Source of the DNA: Vibrio fluvialis
GTDB lineage: Bacteria; Pseudomonadota; Gammaproteobacteria; Enterobacterales; Vibrionaceae
Direction: 5' to 3'
Assembly (NCBI RefSeq): GCF_900460245.1
Contig: NZ_UHIP01000002.1
Span: forward strand, 1,302,001 to 1,366,000
DNA length: 64,000 nucleotides
The stretch's first letter is position 1. The number at the start of each line of letters is the position of its first letter. The notes below the pieces were generated by a model. It saw only the letters and a program-made list of their open reading frames with translations. It made no database searches and was not told where the DNA came from. Both the position numbers and the translations under genes were made by a program. Of the stretch, positions 17,591-26,641 are shown piece by piece.

Positions 17591-19207
17591 TTAGACGGTG
17601 TGATTCACATAACAGACTGAAAAAGGCACATTTAGCCGCGAAAATTGCTCGATCCAACGCCATTGACTGTCCTGTAACTTATCACCCGGGCCTTTCACCT
17701 CAACCCATTCAAACTCTCCGTCTTTAAACAGGATCAAATCCGGCATCCCATTACGATAGAGCTTGAGGTCGCTCAATTGCACCTTAAACAGATCAACCAG
17801 CAAAGCGCGCGGAAAAGATTGTTCCGTCAGTTCAAACAAGCTTTCGTCACAGTCGGTCCAGAACACAAAAGGATTGGCGATTGAAAATTTGTTCTGCCAG
17901 CGCAGCCAAAGAGGTTTAACACCATCGTTCATCAGTTCCGCTATTGCCGATTCAATATAGCTTTGACGTTTTAACACAAAGTCATCGTGATAGAGATCGA
18001 GTGGACGATGCTGATAGCGATTGATAAATGCGCCTTCCACCGGTGCAAAAATGGCGTCCCAGAATGTCAGGCCAAACAGCGTGTTGAGAAATTGGTTCTC
18101 AAGATAGTAAACCTGATAACCGAGCTGTTCGAAGTGGCTCTTCACGGCCAGTTCCACACGCTGCTGTGAGAGATCCAGTTCGAGATGCAACGTTTTATGT
18201 GCTGGCTTAATCGTGCGTGGGGCTTTTTGCCCCTGCAAACGCAGGACTCGCTGATTGAGTTTTTGCGCGACCTCAAGTTCGGAATGATTGAGCGGGGTAT
18301 CGAGCATTTCAGTGACAATGTCACGCATTGCCTGGATTTGCTGTTGTTTATCCAGAATACGCGCCTGACGCTCGCGAGTGGGCATAACCTGCGTTTGTCG
18401 ATAGAGCATCAACGCTGGTGCAAAAGCTTGATGCCGTTCGTAGTCGCGCGCCAGTTGGTTCATGACATGCTGACGTTTACGCTCGATGGAAGGATGTTCA
18501 CAAGGCTCTGGCAGCAGACGTTGCCACTCATCCAACTCAGTGGGTGTCGGTTTTGGGCAAAGGTCGTAAAGGGATTGAATGTGGGTAAGTTTGCGCAGCA
18601 CTTCCACTTGCTCTCGGTCTTGAAAGAAACGACGCTCGCGGCTGAGTTGATAGCGTTCAAAATTGTTCAGTCCCAAATCATCGAGGACAAACTGAGAAAA
18701 ATCCTGATGAGTGTTGGCAAAAAATAGCACCAGCAGCAGCTCAATCATCTCTCCTTGGTTGAGGTAGATCACGCTGAAAGGTAACCCGATTTCCTTCGCG
18801 ATGATTTGTTGGCTCAGTTGTGCCAATAACGCTTCCTTGCGGCTCTGTTTAGGAAGCGTTGGAAACAGGGCAATAATCTCTGCCTTGGTGAGCAGTTTCT
18901 CTGCGAGCGTACTGATGTCTGCGTCGGGATTGAGTGTGATAAATCCCAAAGCGGCCAGTTCGCTTAATGCCTGATGCTGGTCGCCAATTTCCTTATACTC
19001 AGCTTTGTCGCTGCGAAACCAGTTTCCTCTGCGTGACAACAGACGCACAAGTAAGCATTGTCCGCCGTGCGACAAGCAATCAAAGTCGGCCAACCAATGG
19101 CGCTCTTCGTCAGTGAGTAAATCCGCATACCATTCCAGCGCATGGGAAGTCAGTTTACGAAAGTTAGTCAGATAATAGTCGTCAGGCAGAGTAGGGAGCG
19201 GTGGCAT
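17591..19207 (-). CDS. VRR-NUC domain nuclease (bacterial FAN1-like)
   Basis: A 538-residue protein whose C terminus carries the VRR-NUC (PD-(D/E)XK-type) nuclease core: GMPDLILF, then FEWVEVKGPGDKLQDSQWRW, with catalytic Asp, Glu and Lys present. The N-terminal part is helical and matches the SAP/TPR-like region of bacterial FAN1 homologues. FAN1 enzymes are structure-specific nucleases that act on 5' flaps and interstrand cross-links. The frame is open to 19303, but the ATG at 19207 gives the conserved-looking start MPPLPTLPDDYYLTNF. It could share a transcript with cti, whose start is 63 bases beyond its stop. Confidence 0.88.
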   Translation of the reverse strand: MPPLPTLPDDYYLTNFRKLTSHALEWYADLLTDEERHWLADFDCLSHGGQCLLVRLLSRRGNWFRSDKAEYKEIGDQHQALSELAALGFITLNPDADISTLAEKLLTKAEIIALFPTLPKQSRKEALLAQLSQQIIAKEIGLPFSVIYLNQGEMIELLLVLFFANTHQDFSQFVLDDLGLNNFERYQLSRERRFFQDREQVEVLRKLTHIQSLYDLCPKPTPTELDEWQRLLPEPCEHPSIERKRQHVMNQLARDYERHQAFAPALMLYRQTQVMPTRERQARILDKQQQIQAMRDIVTEMLDTPLNHSELEVAQKLNQRVLRLQGQKAPRTIKPAHKTLHLELDLSQQRVELAVKSHFEQLGYQVYYLENQFLNTLFGLTFWDAIFAPVEGAFINRYQHRPLDLYHDDFVLKRQSYIESAIAELMNDGVKPLWLRWQNKFSIANPFVFWTDCDESLFELTEQSFPRALLVDLFKVQLSDLKLYRNGMPDLILFKDGEFEWVEVKGPGDKLQDSQWRWIEQFSRLNVPFSVCYVNHTV

Positions 19208-19500
19208 AGCTTTATCGATCTCAAAATCTCTTCGCGGTTGAGTGTTACATCTTAACTGGCTTTGAATTGAACTGCACATGGGCCATTGTGCAGACGTAAC
19301 CACAATGTGGTTTGTGCTAAAGGAAAGATAACAATTTCGAAACTATATGTTTGATTTTGTTAAATAACTATCCGTGTGAGTTATCAGTATGCTGTCAGCT
19401 AAATTATACGGCTAGTTTGTATGCAATCGGTCTTTATTCCCTTTGTTTTTATAAGGTTAACCGTATTATTTACCACTGCTTTTTTTAACTGGTGGATATT

Positions 19501-20046
19501 ATGAAACGCAAAACGATTGCAATGGCAGTAGCTCTGACTGTCGGTGTCAGTACATTAACGGGTTGTATGGGGCAAATGGCAACAGCGGGCCTGGTGACAA
19601 AATTCAACCTGAAAGTCGTGGATAACCGTTACGGCCGCGAAGGTTTGTTCCTTTTGCTATCTCCAGTTTATGGTATCGCTTCTGTTGCCGACTTGTTCAT
19701 TTTCAACACGATTGAGTTCTGGACGGGTAAAAACCCTATCTCCGGTAAGTCTCCAGCGGTGGTTGATATTCCGGCTGATTCACTGATCAAAGTGAACGAT
19801 CAACTCGATAAGTCGATGACACAGGTACCGCTACAAAGCAACAACCGTGATATCGAGTCTGCGACGCTGAAACAAATCGATGACAACACGATGCAAATGG
19901 ACATCACTTATCTGAGCGGTGAACGGGCGACACTGCGCGGTGAGAAACAAAACGATGAGGTGGCGTTTTACCTCGATGACCAATACGTCACGACCGTTTC
20001 AAATCTCGAAATGGAACGTTATTTGGAAACAGCATCGCTTCAATAA
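19501..20046 (+). CDS. DUF3332 lipoprotein, first copy
   Basis: A 181-residue protein with a lipoprotein signal peptide (lipobox LTGC near residue 20). The mature part includes FNLKVVDNRYGREGLFLLLS and PVYGIASVADLFIFN, characteristic of DUF3332. The function is unknown; it is an envelope protein. The ATG at 19501 (MKRKT) is preferred over an in-frame GTG nine bases upstream because it begins the signal peptide and has a GGTGG sequence upstream. It is followed by its own terminator and by a close paralogue. Confidence 0.85.
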   Translation: MKRKTIAMAVALTVGVSTLTGCMGQMATAGLVTKFNLKVVDNRYGREGLFLLLSPVYGIASVADLFIFNTIEFWTGKNPISGKSPAVVDIPADSLIKVNDQLDKSMTQVPLQSNNRDIESATLKQIDDNTMQMDITYLSGERATLRGEKQNDEVAFYLDDQYVTTVSNLEMERYLETASLQ

Positions 20047-20052
20047 ATGACA

Positions 20053-20076
20053 AGCCTCCTTCGGGAGGCTTTTTTG
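20053..20076 (+). terminator. Terminator after the first DUF3332 gene
   Basis: AAGCCTCC-ttc-GGGAGGCTTTTTT directly after the stop codon. Confidence 0.9.
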
Positions 20077-20213
20077 TCTCTTAACTGTCTAATTTATAAG
20101 AAAGGTTGCGAACGCTTCAGAAAATCGCACTTTTTTTAATCAAAATCGATCAATGACTTGCATATGTACTAGAGTGTAGGAGGGAAACAACAACGATATC
20201 AGTGGTGATAAAT

Positions 20214-20753
20214 ATGAAACGTAAATCTCTAGTTATTGCAATGGCCGTCGGCTTGGGTGTCAGTTCTCTTACAGGTTGTATGGGCCAAATGGCAACAACA
20301 GGTCTTGTGACTAAATTTAACCTTGAAGTCGTGGATAACCGTTACGGCCGAGAAGGTTTGTTCCTTCTGCTTTCTCCTGTGTATGGTATTGCGTCTATCG
20401 TCGACTTATTCATTGTCAACGCCGTTGAATTCTGGACAGGTACCAACCCAATCTCTGGTAAGTCACCCGCTGTGGTTGATAGACCTGCGGACACCATGTT
20501 GAAAGTAAACGACAAGTTGGATAGTTCGATGACAGAGACCCCGCTGGGCAACAACTCTGAAATCAAAGATACCAACTGGAAGAAAATTGATGACAACACC
20601 ATTGAAATGGATGTGACTTACCTGGATGGCCAGCAAAAAACGCTGCGCGGTAAGAAAACTGAAGATGGTGTGGCTTTCTACGTCAACAATGAATACGTAA
20701 CCACCGTTTCCAATATGGAACTGGAAAACTACGTTCAAACCACTCAACTATAA
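20214..20753 (+). CDS. DUF3332 lipoprotein, second copy
   Basis: A 179-residue paralogue of the preceding gene, nearly identical through the signal peptide, lipobox (LTGC) and the FNLEVVDNRYGREGLFLLLS core, and diverging after about residue 95. The ATG at 20214 is chosen (MKRKS). In-frame GTG codons at 20202 and 20205 lie upstream, but the signal peptide begins at the ATG and GGTGAT precedes it. The 167-base spacer and the terminator between the copies suggest each has its own promoter. The function is unknown. Confidence 0.85.
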   Translation: MKRKSLVIAMAVGLGVSSLTGCMGQMATTGLVTKFNLEVVDNRYGREGLFLLLSPVYGIASIVDLFIVNAVEFWTGTNPISGKSPAVVDRPADTMLKVNDKLDSSMTETPLGNNSEIKDTNWKKIDDNTIEMDVTYLDGQQKTLRGKKTEDGVAFYVNNEYVTTVSNMELENYVQTTQL

Positions 20754-20778
20754 TCCGATTCTTTCGTGGTTCTTCACT

Positions 20779-20803
20779 AAGCCTCCGTTGTGGAGGCTTT
20801 CGT
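20779..20803 (+). terminator. Terminator-like hairpin after the second DUF3332 gene
   Basis: AAGCCTCC-gttgt-GGAGGCTTT resembles the terminator of the first copy, with a shorter T run. Confidence 0.7.
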
Positions 20804-20964
20804 TCTTTATGACTCTGGATTCCTGACGAAATAACTGTGATGTGAGTCAGATTCCTAACTCTCTGATGTTCAATTGTTTATTAACTACTCAAACAGTCGC
20901 GTTCAAGTAAAAAAACGGTTTTCTTTTTCTAAAGCTGTGGCATATTAACCCCAGCACTTCGATG

Positions 20965-21040
<76 letters not shown>

Positions 21041-21270
21041 AATCCTTCTTAAATTACATCTCATATCAAATGTCCTGAACACGCGCTTTGCGTGATTTTT
21101 TGTTTCTAACGTATCCCATTTCAAATTAAATTTTGTACCTCGTGTTTCACTCTGTTGACGTTTCGCTGCGCGAGTCCCAGATTTGCTGACTCATTCGCTA
21201 AGTGTTTGGTTTATAGTGTTCTTTGTTGACGTTCAGGCAAACGAGTTCTTGTAACCCAAAGGCGGTGTTG

Positions 21271-21822
21271 ATGTTTAAACTGGAAACAGAAAGGTTGCTC
21301 CTTCGTGATATGCAGCTCGCTGATGAAGATGCCTTTGTGATGATGTCTCAGGACGCGAAGTATCAACGTTTTTATGATGAAGGCGACTGTAAGCCGGAAA
21401 AGTATCGGGAGCTGACCCAGCTGTTTGTCACTCAGGCGATGGAATCCCCGCGTATGTCCTATCAGTTGGCGGTTGAATGTAAAGAGACAGGCCAGTTTAT
21501 CGGCACAGTTTGCCTACGTTTAGAAGATAACGGGCAAGCCTCGATGGGATGTGCGTTCTCCAGAGCGGCACAAGGGCGTAAGTTAAGCTTTGAAGCGGCA
21601 CAGGCGTTGGCAAATTTTGGCTTTGCAAACTTAAGTCTCCATCGCATCTACGCCGAGACTATCAGTGAAAACCTGCCCGCAATCCGTCTGTGTCAGTCGC
21701 TTGGCATGAGAAAAGAAGCGCATTTTAGAGAACATCGCTACTTCAAAGGAAAATGGTGGGATACCGTGGTACTCGCCGTCCTTCGCAAGGAATGGCTAGC
21801 AAGTCTTCCTGTTACCGCGTGA
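21271..21822 (+). CDS. GNAT acetyltransferase (RimJ/RimL type)
   Basis: A 183-residue N-acetyltransferase. It begins MFKLETERLLLRDMQLADEDA, the RimJ/RimL/YjcK start. The acetyl-CoA region is present though loosely conserved (GCAFSRAAQGRKLSFEAA), followed by NLHRIYAET-like ANLSLHRIYAET and the C-terminal GMRKEAHFREHRYFKGKW typical of the group. The ATG at 21271 is chosen because the family always starts here; the open frame extends to 21223. The substrate could be a ribosomal protein N terminus or a small amine. Confidence 0.87.
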   Translation: MFKLETERLLLRDMQLADEDAFVMMSQDAKYQRFYDEGDCKPEKYRELTQLFVTQAMESPRMSYQLAVECKETGQFIGTVCLRLEDNGQASMGCAFSRAAQGRKLSFEAAQALANFGFANLSLHRIYAETISENLPAIRLCQSLGMRKEAHFREHRYFKGKWWDTVVLAVLRKEWLASLPVTA

Positions 21823-22225
21823 GGAGAGTCGGCTGGGCTCACAATTTGCCAACACGTTTCACCAGTGGTTTGATACCGTTTAATCCTCACGTAAACAACA
21901 TGTTAAAGGCCTGTGCTCTGGACGATTTTAGTAGCACAGGCGGGATTAGCGTTATTTCTTAAACACAACGCTGTAATGACTAGCGCCTCCAAATAAAGCC
22001 TTATAGCACACAGGCGATCCCCATAGTCAGTGTGTGGCCAGTTTCCCTCCTTTTTAAATCTTGGAAGATTAGGCAAACAATTTGGATTATTTGCCTAACA
22101 CATATTTCACGTATTTCTATAATTAGTAATGCTCAACAAGACTATCCAAAAACTGAGTGCCTCACTATTTTCGACAAAGGAAAAGGAGCGCGCTCTTCAT
22201 TTATAAAGAGAGCAGGAGAAGCTCC
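21823..22225. other. Intergenic region before the molybdenum hydroxylase genes
   Basis: About 400 bases without a credible gene. It holds a perfect 9-bp inverted repeat (22069-22077 and 22090-22098) and, at its end, the ribosome binding site AGGAG for the gene at 22226. Short open frames here have no ribosome binding sites and look random. Confidence 0.6.
22069..22098. promoter_or_regulatory. Inverted repeat upstream of the molybdenum hydroxylase operon
   Basis: TTAGGCAAA at 22069-22077 is mirrored by TTTGCCTAA at 22090-22098, with a 12-base AT-rich spacer. It lacks a T run, and its location 130 bases upstream of the operon suits an operator. Confidence 0.4.
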
Positions 22226-22681
22226 ATGTCAGTAACTTTAAATGTGAACGGTGTCGATCGCGAAATCGATGCTACCCCAGATACGCCCATTTTATGGGCC
22301 ATTCGGGATCATCTGGAAATGACAGGTACTAAGTTTGGATGCGGACTGGCGCAGTGCGGCGCGTGTACGGTGCATCTGAACGGCCAGCCTATTCGTTCTT
22401 GCGTTACTCCAATTCAGGCAGCAGTCGGCCAGAAAATTACTACCATCGAAGGTATACAGAGCCGGACCGCGCAAGTCGTTCAGCAAGCGTGGGATGAGTT
22501 ACAAGTGCCGCAATGTGGATACTGTCAGTCAGGGCAAGTCATGTCTGCGGTTGCGCTGCTCGAACGCAATCCGAATCCAAGCGATGAGGATATTGACGCA
22601 GCGATGTCGGGCAATATTTGTCGCTGTGCAACCTATGTTCGTATTCGCAAAGCGATTAAAGATGCAGCCGCTCAGCTGTAA
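22226..22681 (+). CDS. [2Fe-2S] subunit of a molybdenum hydroxylase (IorA-like)
   Basis: A 151-residue iron-sulfur subunit of the xanthine dehydrogenase / aldehyde oxidase superfamily. The plant-ferredoxin-type cluster ligands are in [12 protein letters not shown] with a later SC. The second cluster sits in CGYCQSGQ and GNICRCATY. It passes electrons from the Mo subunit encoded next to an acceptor; no FAD subunit is present, as in isoquinoline 1-oxidoreductase. The frame opens at 22157, but the ATG at 22226 (MSVTLNVNG) has AGGAG in place and matches the family start. Confidence 0.93.
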   Translation: MSVTLNVNGVDREIDATPDTPILWAIRDHLEMTGTKFGCGLAQCGACTVHLNGQPIRSCVTPIQAAVGQKITTIEGIQSRTAQVVQQAWDELQVPQCGYCQSGQVMSAVALLERNPNPSDEDIDAAMSGNICRCATYVRIRKAIKDAAAQL

Positions 22682-22707
22682 CTCGTTGAAGAAAGGAGTG
22701 ATAAATC

Positions 22708-24903
22708 ATGCGTAGAATGTCCTTTTCGACGGTGGCTGATGAGGTGGTACCCGGTCGCCGAAAATTTCTCAAATTGATGGGTGGTGTGGGAGCCGGATTA
22801 ACTTTGGGTTTCTCTCTGCCTGTTTCTAATCAGGCGCAGGCTGCGGATATGACCTCGAGTGCTGTGCCATTTGAACCTAACGCGTTTGTTCGCATTGGCT
22901 CCGACAATAAGGTGACCGTGATGATCAAACACATAGAGATGGGCCAGGGCACCTATACCGGTCTGACTACCCTAGTGGCTGAAGAACTGGATGCTGACTG
23001 GGCACAAATGGTTGCCGAAGGCGCACCGGCAGATGCCAGTCGTTACAACAACACATTCTGGGGCCCGATGCAGGGTACGGGCGGCAGTACCGCAATTGCC
23101 AACTCTTACATACAAATGCGTACCGCAGGGGCGGCTGCCAAAGCGATGTTAGTTGCCGCTGCTGCGCAGCGTTGGAATGTGGATGCGAGTCAAATTCAGG
23201 TTCGTGCAGGCATTGTGAGTCATGGCAACAAGAAAGCCACCTTTGGCGAACTGGCATTGGACGCGGCGAAGCAACCTGTTCCTGATGAAGCCAGTGTGAA
23301 GCTCAAAACGCCGGAGCAGTTTGTGTTTATCGGCAAGCGGAAAGTTAGTCGCAAAGACACGGGCAAAAACAACGGCACCGCAATCTTCACGCAGGATATC
23401 AAGTTGCCGGGTATGCTGACGGCGATGGTACTGCATGCGCCTAAATTTGGAGCGAAAGTGAAAACCGTCGATGCGACGCAAGCCAAAGCGTCACCGGGTG
23501 TGGTGGATGTGGTCACCATTCCGACGGGCGTGGCTGTGCTGGCGAAAGACTATTGGAGTGCGAAGAAAGGCCGCGACTTGCTCTCAGTCACCTGGGATGA
23601 AAGTCAGGCGTTCACCAAGAGCTCCGCGCAAATTATGACGGAGTACAAAACGCTCAGCCAGAAAGAGGGCCTTTCTGCCCGCAATGAAGGCGATGCGGTC
23701 TCTGCGCTCAAGCAAGCCGATAGCGTTATCGACAACACTTACGAGTTCCCGTTCTTGTCTCACTCTCCGATGGAGCCGATGAACTGTGTCGCTCAGGTCA
23801 GCGATCAGGGATGCGAAATCTGGAATGGCGAGCAATTCCAAACCGTTGATCAGATGAACATTGCTCAGCTGCTGGGCTTGAAACCGGAACAAGTCACGCT
23901 GCACATGCTGTTAGCGGGTGGTAGTTTTGGCCGCCGCGCCAACCCACATTCGGATTACCTGATTGAAACGGTCGAAATCGCCAGACAGAAAAAAGGCACG
24001 CCAATCAAAATGGTGTGGAGCCGGGAAGATGATACTCAAGTCGGCTATTACCGCCCGGCTTATGTGCATCATATTCAGGCTGGTCTGGATGCGAACGGCA
24101 ATATTTCCAGTTGGAAGCAGCACATTGTTGGTCAGTCGATTCTGACGGGCACTGCTTTTGAAGCTTTTGCGGTGAAAGAGGGCATTGACGGCACTTCCGT
24201 TGAGGGGGCATCGAATATTCCTTACGCGATTCCCAATCTTTCAATTCAACTGACGACGGTCAAGGACGGGCCAACGGTTCAGTGGTGGCGCTCGGTAGGT
24301 AGTACACACACCGCATTTGCAGTGGAAACCATGATTGATGAACTGGCCGCAAACGCTGGGAAAGATCCGGTGGAAATGCGCATGCAACTGCTGGCCAAAC
24401 ATCCACGTTGGCAAGGTGTGCTGAAACTGGCCGCCGAAAAAGCCGGATGGGGGAAAACACTGCCTGCCGGAAGCGGCATGGGCGTTGCAGTGCATGAGTC
24501 GTTCAATACTTTTGTGGCGCAGGTGGCTCAGGTTTCGGTCAAGAACGGTCAGATCTCGGTGGACAAAGTGGTGTGTGCCGTCGACTGTGGTGTTGCAGTT
24601 AACCCGGATGTGATCGCTGCTCAGATGGAAGGGGGAATTGGCTTTGGTCTGTCTCCGACATTAATGAGTGCCATCACGCTCGGCGAAGGCGGCATGGTCG
24701 AACAGTCGAATTTCCATAACTATCAGGTGCTGCGAATGAACCAGATGCCGGACGTGGAAGTACACATTGTCCCTTCGGCGGAAGCGCCTTCTGGTGTTGG
24801 TGAACCCGGTGTCCCTCCGATTGCACCTGCCGTGGCGAATGCCGTGGCCGCAGCAACGGGTCAGCGCCTGCATACGTTACCATTGAAATTGGCGACGTCG
24901 TAG
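22708..24903 (+). CDS. Molybdopterin-binding subunit of a molybdenum hydroxylase (IorB-like)
   Basis: A 731-residue catalytic subunit of the Ald_Xan_dh_C2 type. It carries a twin-arginine signal ([15 protein letters not shown] near residue 17), so the folded Mo enzyme is exported to the periplasm. Visible motifs are [35 protein letters not shown] and the Mo-proximal [17 protein letters not shown], which contains the glutamate that acts as general base. The substrate is an aldehyde or N-heterocycle; the adjacent aldehyde/alcohol genes favour an aldehyde (inference). AGGAG lies nine bases before the start. Confidence 0.93.
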   Translation: MRRMSFSTVADEVVPGRRKFLKLMGGVGAGLTLGFSLPVSNQAQAADMTSSAVPFEPNAFVRIGSDNKVTVMIKHIEMGQGTYTGLTTLVAEELDADWAQMVAEGAPADASRYNNTFWGPMQGTGGSTAIANSYIQMRTAGAAAKAMLVAAAAQRWNVDASQIQVRAGIVSHGNKKATFGELALDAAKQPVPDEASVKLKTPEQFVFIGKRKVSRKDTGKNNGTAIFTQDIKLPGMLTAMVLHAPKFGAKVKTVDATQAKASPGVVDVVTIPTGVAVLAKDYWSAKKGRDLLSVTWDESQAFTKSSAQIMTEYKTLSQKEGLSARNEGDAVSALKQADSVIDNTYEFPFLSHSPMEPMNCVAQVSDQGCEIWNGEQFQTVDQMNIAQLLGLKPEQVTLHMLLAGGSFGRRANPHSDYLIETVEIARQKKGTPIKMVWSREDDTQVGYYRPAYVHHIQAGLDANGNISSWKQHIVGQSILTGTAFEAFAVKEGIDGTSVEGASNIPYAIPNLSIQLTTVKDGPTVQWWRSVGSTHTAFAVETMIDELAANAGKDPVEMRMQLLAKHPRWQGVLKLAAEKAGWGKTLPAGSGMGVAVHESFNTFVAQVAQVSVKNGQISVDKVVCAVDCGVAVNPDVIAAQMEGGIGFGLSPTLMSAITLGEGGMVEQSNFHNYQVLRMNQMPDVEVHIVPSAEAPSGVGEPGVPPIAPAVANAVAAATGQRLHTLPLKLATS

Positions 24904-24961
24904 GCCGCCGTTTTCATGATGATGTATGACTTATTCAGCATAACGACTTCAGGTGGTCATG

Positions 24962-25981
24962 ATGTCTAATCATTTGATGTATCTGCTGACTCAGTGGCTT
25001 GGTCTTAAAGACCAGGCCAACTGGGTTCTGGGCACTGTCTATAAAACGCAGGGGCCTGCGTATCGAAAATCCGGTGCGATGATGCTGTTTAGCGATGCCG
25101 GACATCAACTCGGTATGCTCAGTGGTGGCTGTCTGGAATCGGACATTCACTTACATGCGCGCAAAGTGATGTTGAGTTGTCAGCCTGTCACTCTGACCTA
25201 CGATGGCAGCGACGAAGATGACCTGGCTTTTCAGCTTGGGATCGGCTGCGGCGGAACGGTTCACATTCTTTTACAACCGTTAACGGCAGAAAATGATTAC
25301 CTTGGGCTTCCCCAAGTGTTGGACGCGTTACGGAGGCATCAGAAAGGGCACTATTTTCAGAAGATTTCCAATAAAGAAATCTCAGCCCGTTTTATGCCAG
25401 AACCAATGAATGAGCAGCATACCGTGCGCGCACAGTTGATGGAACAGGATGATGGCCTATGGCTGTGCACGCCGATAGAAGCGCCACTGCATCTGCTGAT
25501 TGTCGGCGGTGGTATTGATGCAAGACCCGTTGCTCACTTGTCACATCAGTTAGGCTGGCAGGTGAGCTTGTGGGATCCGCGGCCTGCCAACGGGCGAATG
25601 GAATATTTTCCCAATCTGGAGAATAAGCTCAGTGGCGATGCCAGTGAACTTACGCATTACTGCCAGCAACACAGCGTGGAGGCCGTGATTCTGATGAGTC
25701 ACAACGTCACGTTTGATGCTGTGGCGTTGGCCGCAGTCGCGGGTTTGCCGATGAAATACATCGCCCTTTTAGGGCCGGTCAATCGGCGTGAACGTGTGAT
25801 CGAGCAATCGGGCATCGAATTGAATCAACTGTCGGTGCCGCTTTCCGGACCCGCTGGCCTGAACATCGGTGCAGACCTGCCAGAAACCATCGCGTTGGCG
25901 ATGCTGGCAGAATGTCAGGCGGCGGTGACTTGCACCAATGCGCAATCATTGAGTGGTGTTTTGCCGGGTACGATGTCATGA
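24962..25981 (+). CDS. XdhC/CoxI-family molybdenum hydroxylase maturation factor
   Basis: A 339-residue chaperone that inserts sulfurated molybdenum cofactor into the hydroxylase. The N-terminal XdhC_CoxI domain contains GPAYRKSGAMMLF, SGGCLESDI and GCGGTV. The C-terminal Rossmann domain has LIVGGGIDARPVAHLSHQLGW and YIALLGPVNRRERV. AGGTGG at 24951-24956 favours the ATG at 24962 over GTG 24953 and ATG 24959. Its stop overlaps the MocA-like start (ATGA), which ties the two Mo-cofactor genes together. Confidence 0.92.
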   Translation: MSNHLMYLLTQWLGLKDQANWVLGTVYKTQGPAYRKSGAMMLFSDAGHQLGMLSGGCLESDIHLHARKVMLSCQPVTLTYDGSDEDDLAFQLGIGCGGTVHILLQPLTAENDYLGLPQVLDALRRHQKGHYFQKISNKEISARFMPEPMNEQHTVRAQLMEQDDGLWLCTPIEAPLHLLIVGGGIDARPVAHLSHQLGWQVSLWDPRPANGRMEYFPNLENKLSGDASELTHYCQQHSVEAVILMSHNVTFDAVALAAVAGLPMKYIALLGPVNRRERVIEQSGIELNQLSVPLSGPAGLNIGADLPETIALAMLAECQAAVTCTNAQSLSGVLPGTMS

Positions 25982-26598
25982 AGATCGCAGTCATGATCAT
26001 GGCAGCGGGAGAGAGCCGGCGTTTTGGCGAATGTAAGTTGTTAACTGCGGTTAGCCAAACAGAAAACCTGCTCTCTCGTTCGATTCAACAAACGTCTCAG
26101 AGCGATGTCGGCCCGGTTTTCGTTATTACCGGGCGCTGGCATCAGGAGATAAAGCTCGCTCAGCAGCAAGGGCAAGTACCCATCGTGCCGCTGATCTATT
26201 GCCCCCAATGGTCACAAGGTTTGGGGGCCTCTATTGCTTATGGCGTTCGTCAACTGGCACCGGATTTCGATGCTGTTTTGATTACGTTGGCCGACCAAGT
26301 GGCACTGCAAAGTGAAGATTTTCAGCAACTTGTTGAAGCTGCTTCTTCGCAGCAACTTGTTGAAGCTGCTTCTTCGCAGCACATTGTTTGTGCCTACTAT
26401 AATCAGCGCCGTGGCGTTCCTGCACTGTTTCCGGTCAGTTGCTTTTCTCAATTAACCATGCTCAACGGAGAGCATGGTGCCCGCAGTCTGTTGCGTGGAG
26501 ACACTACCTCAGTCCGAGAAATCTCACTTCCCAATGCTGCTCTCGATATTGACACGCCTGAAATGCTGATGCGCTGGCGGTACGAATTCGCTAAATGA
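25978..26598 (+). CDS. MocA-like molybdenum cofactor nucleotidyltransferase
   Basis: A 206-residue NTP-transferase, predicted to turn Mo-molybdopterin into the cytosine dinucleotide form used by this type of hydroxylase. The nucleotide-binding start IMAAGESRRFGECKLL is intact, and LADQVAL supplies the metal-binding Asp region. The true start is ATG 25978 inside the XdhC stop (4-base overlap), although the frame is open from 25912. An unusual perfect 27-base tandem duplication (26323-26376) repeats QQLVEAASS inside the domain just after LADQVALQSEDF. Confidence 0.9.
   Translation: MKIAVMIMAAGESRRFGECKLLTAVSQTENLLSRSIQQTSQSDVGPVFVITGRWHQEIKLAQQQGQVPIVPLIYCPQWSQGLGASIAYGVRQLAPDFDAVLITLADQVALQSEDFQQLVEAASSQQLVEAASSQHIVCAYYNQRRGVPALFPVSCFSQLTMLNGEHGARSLLRGDTTSVREISLPNAALDIDTPEMLMRWRYEFAK
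26323..26376 (+). repeat. Perfect 27-bp tandem duplication inside the mocA-like gene
   Basis: Two identical 27-base units, 26323-26349 and 26350-26376, each encoding QQLVEAASS in frame, followed by a further five matching bases. The absence of any mismatch suggests a recent slippage or duplication event. Confidence 0.95.
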
Positions 26599-26601
26599 AA
26601 A

Positions 26602-26628
26602 AGCGAGCGGATATCCGCTCGCTTTTTT
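26602..26628 (+). terminator. Bidirectional terminator
   Basis: AGCGAGCGG-atat-CCGCTCGCTTTTTT after the mocA-like stop, flanked by A and T runs. It can also serve the convergent alcohol dehydrogenase gene. Confidence 0.9.
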
Positions 26629-26641
26629 GTGTTGAATTCGC

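Noticed and set aside
21823..22225. A molybdenum cofactor riboswitch upstream of the Mo hydroxylase genes
   Set aside because: I see only a simple 9-bp inverted repeat and none of the multi-helix structure expected of that class.
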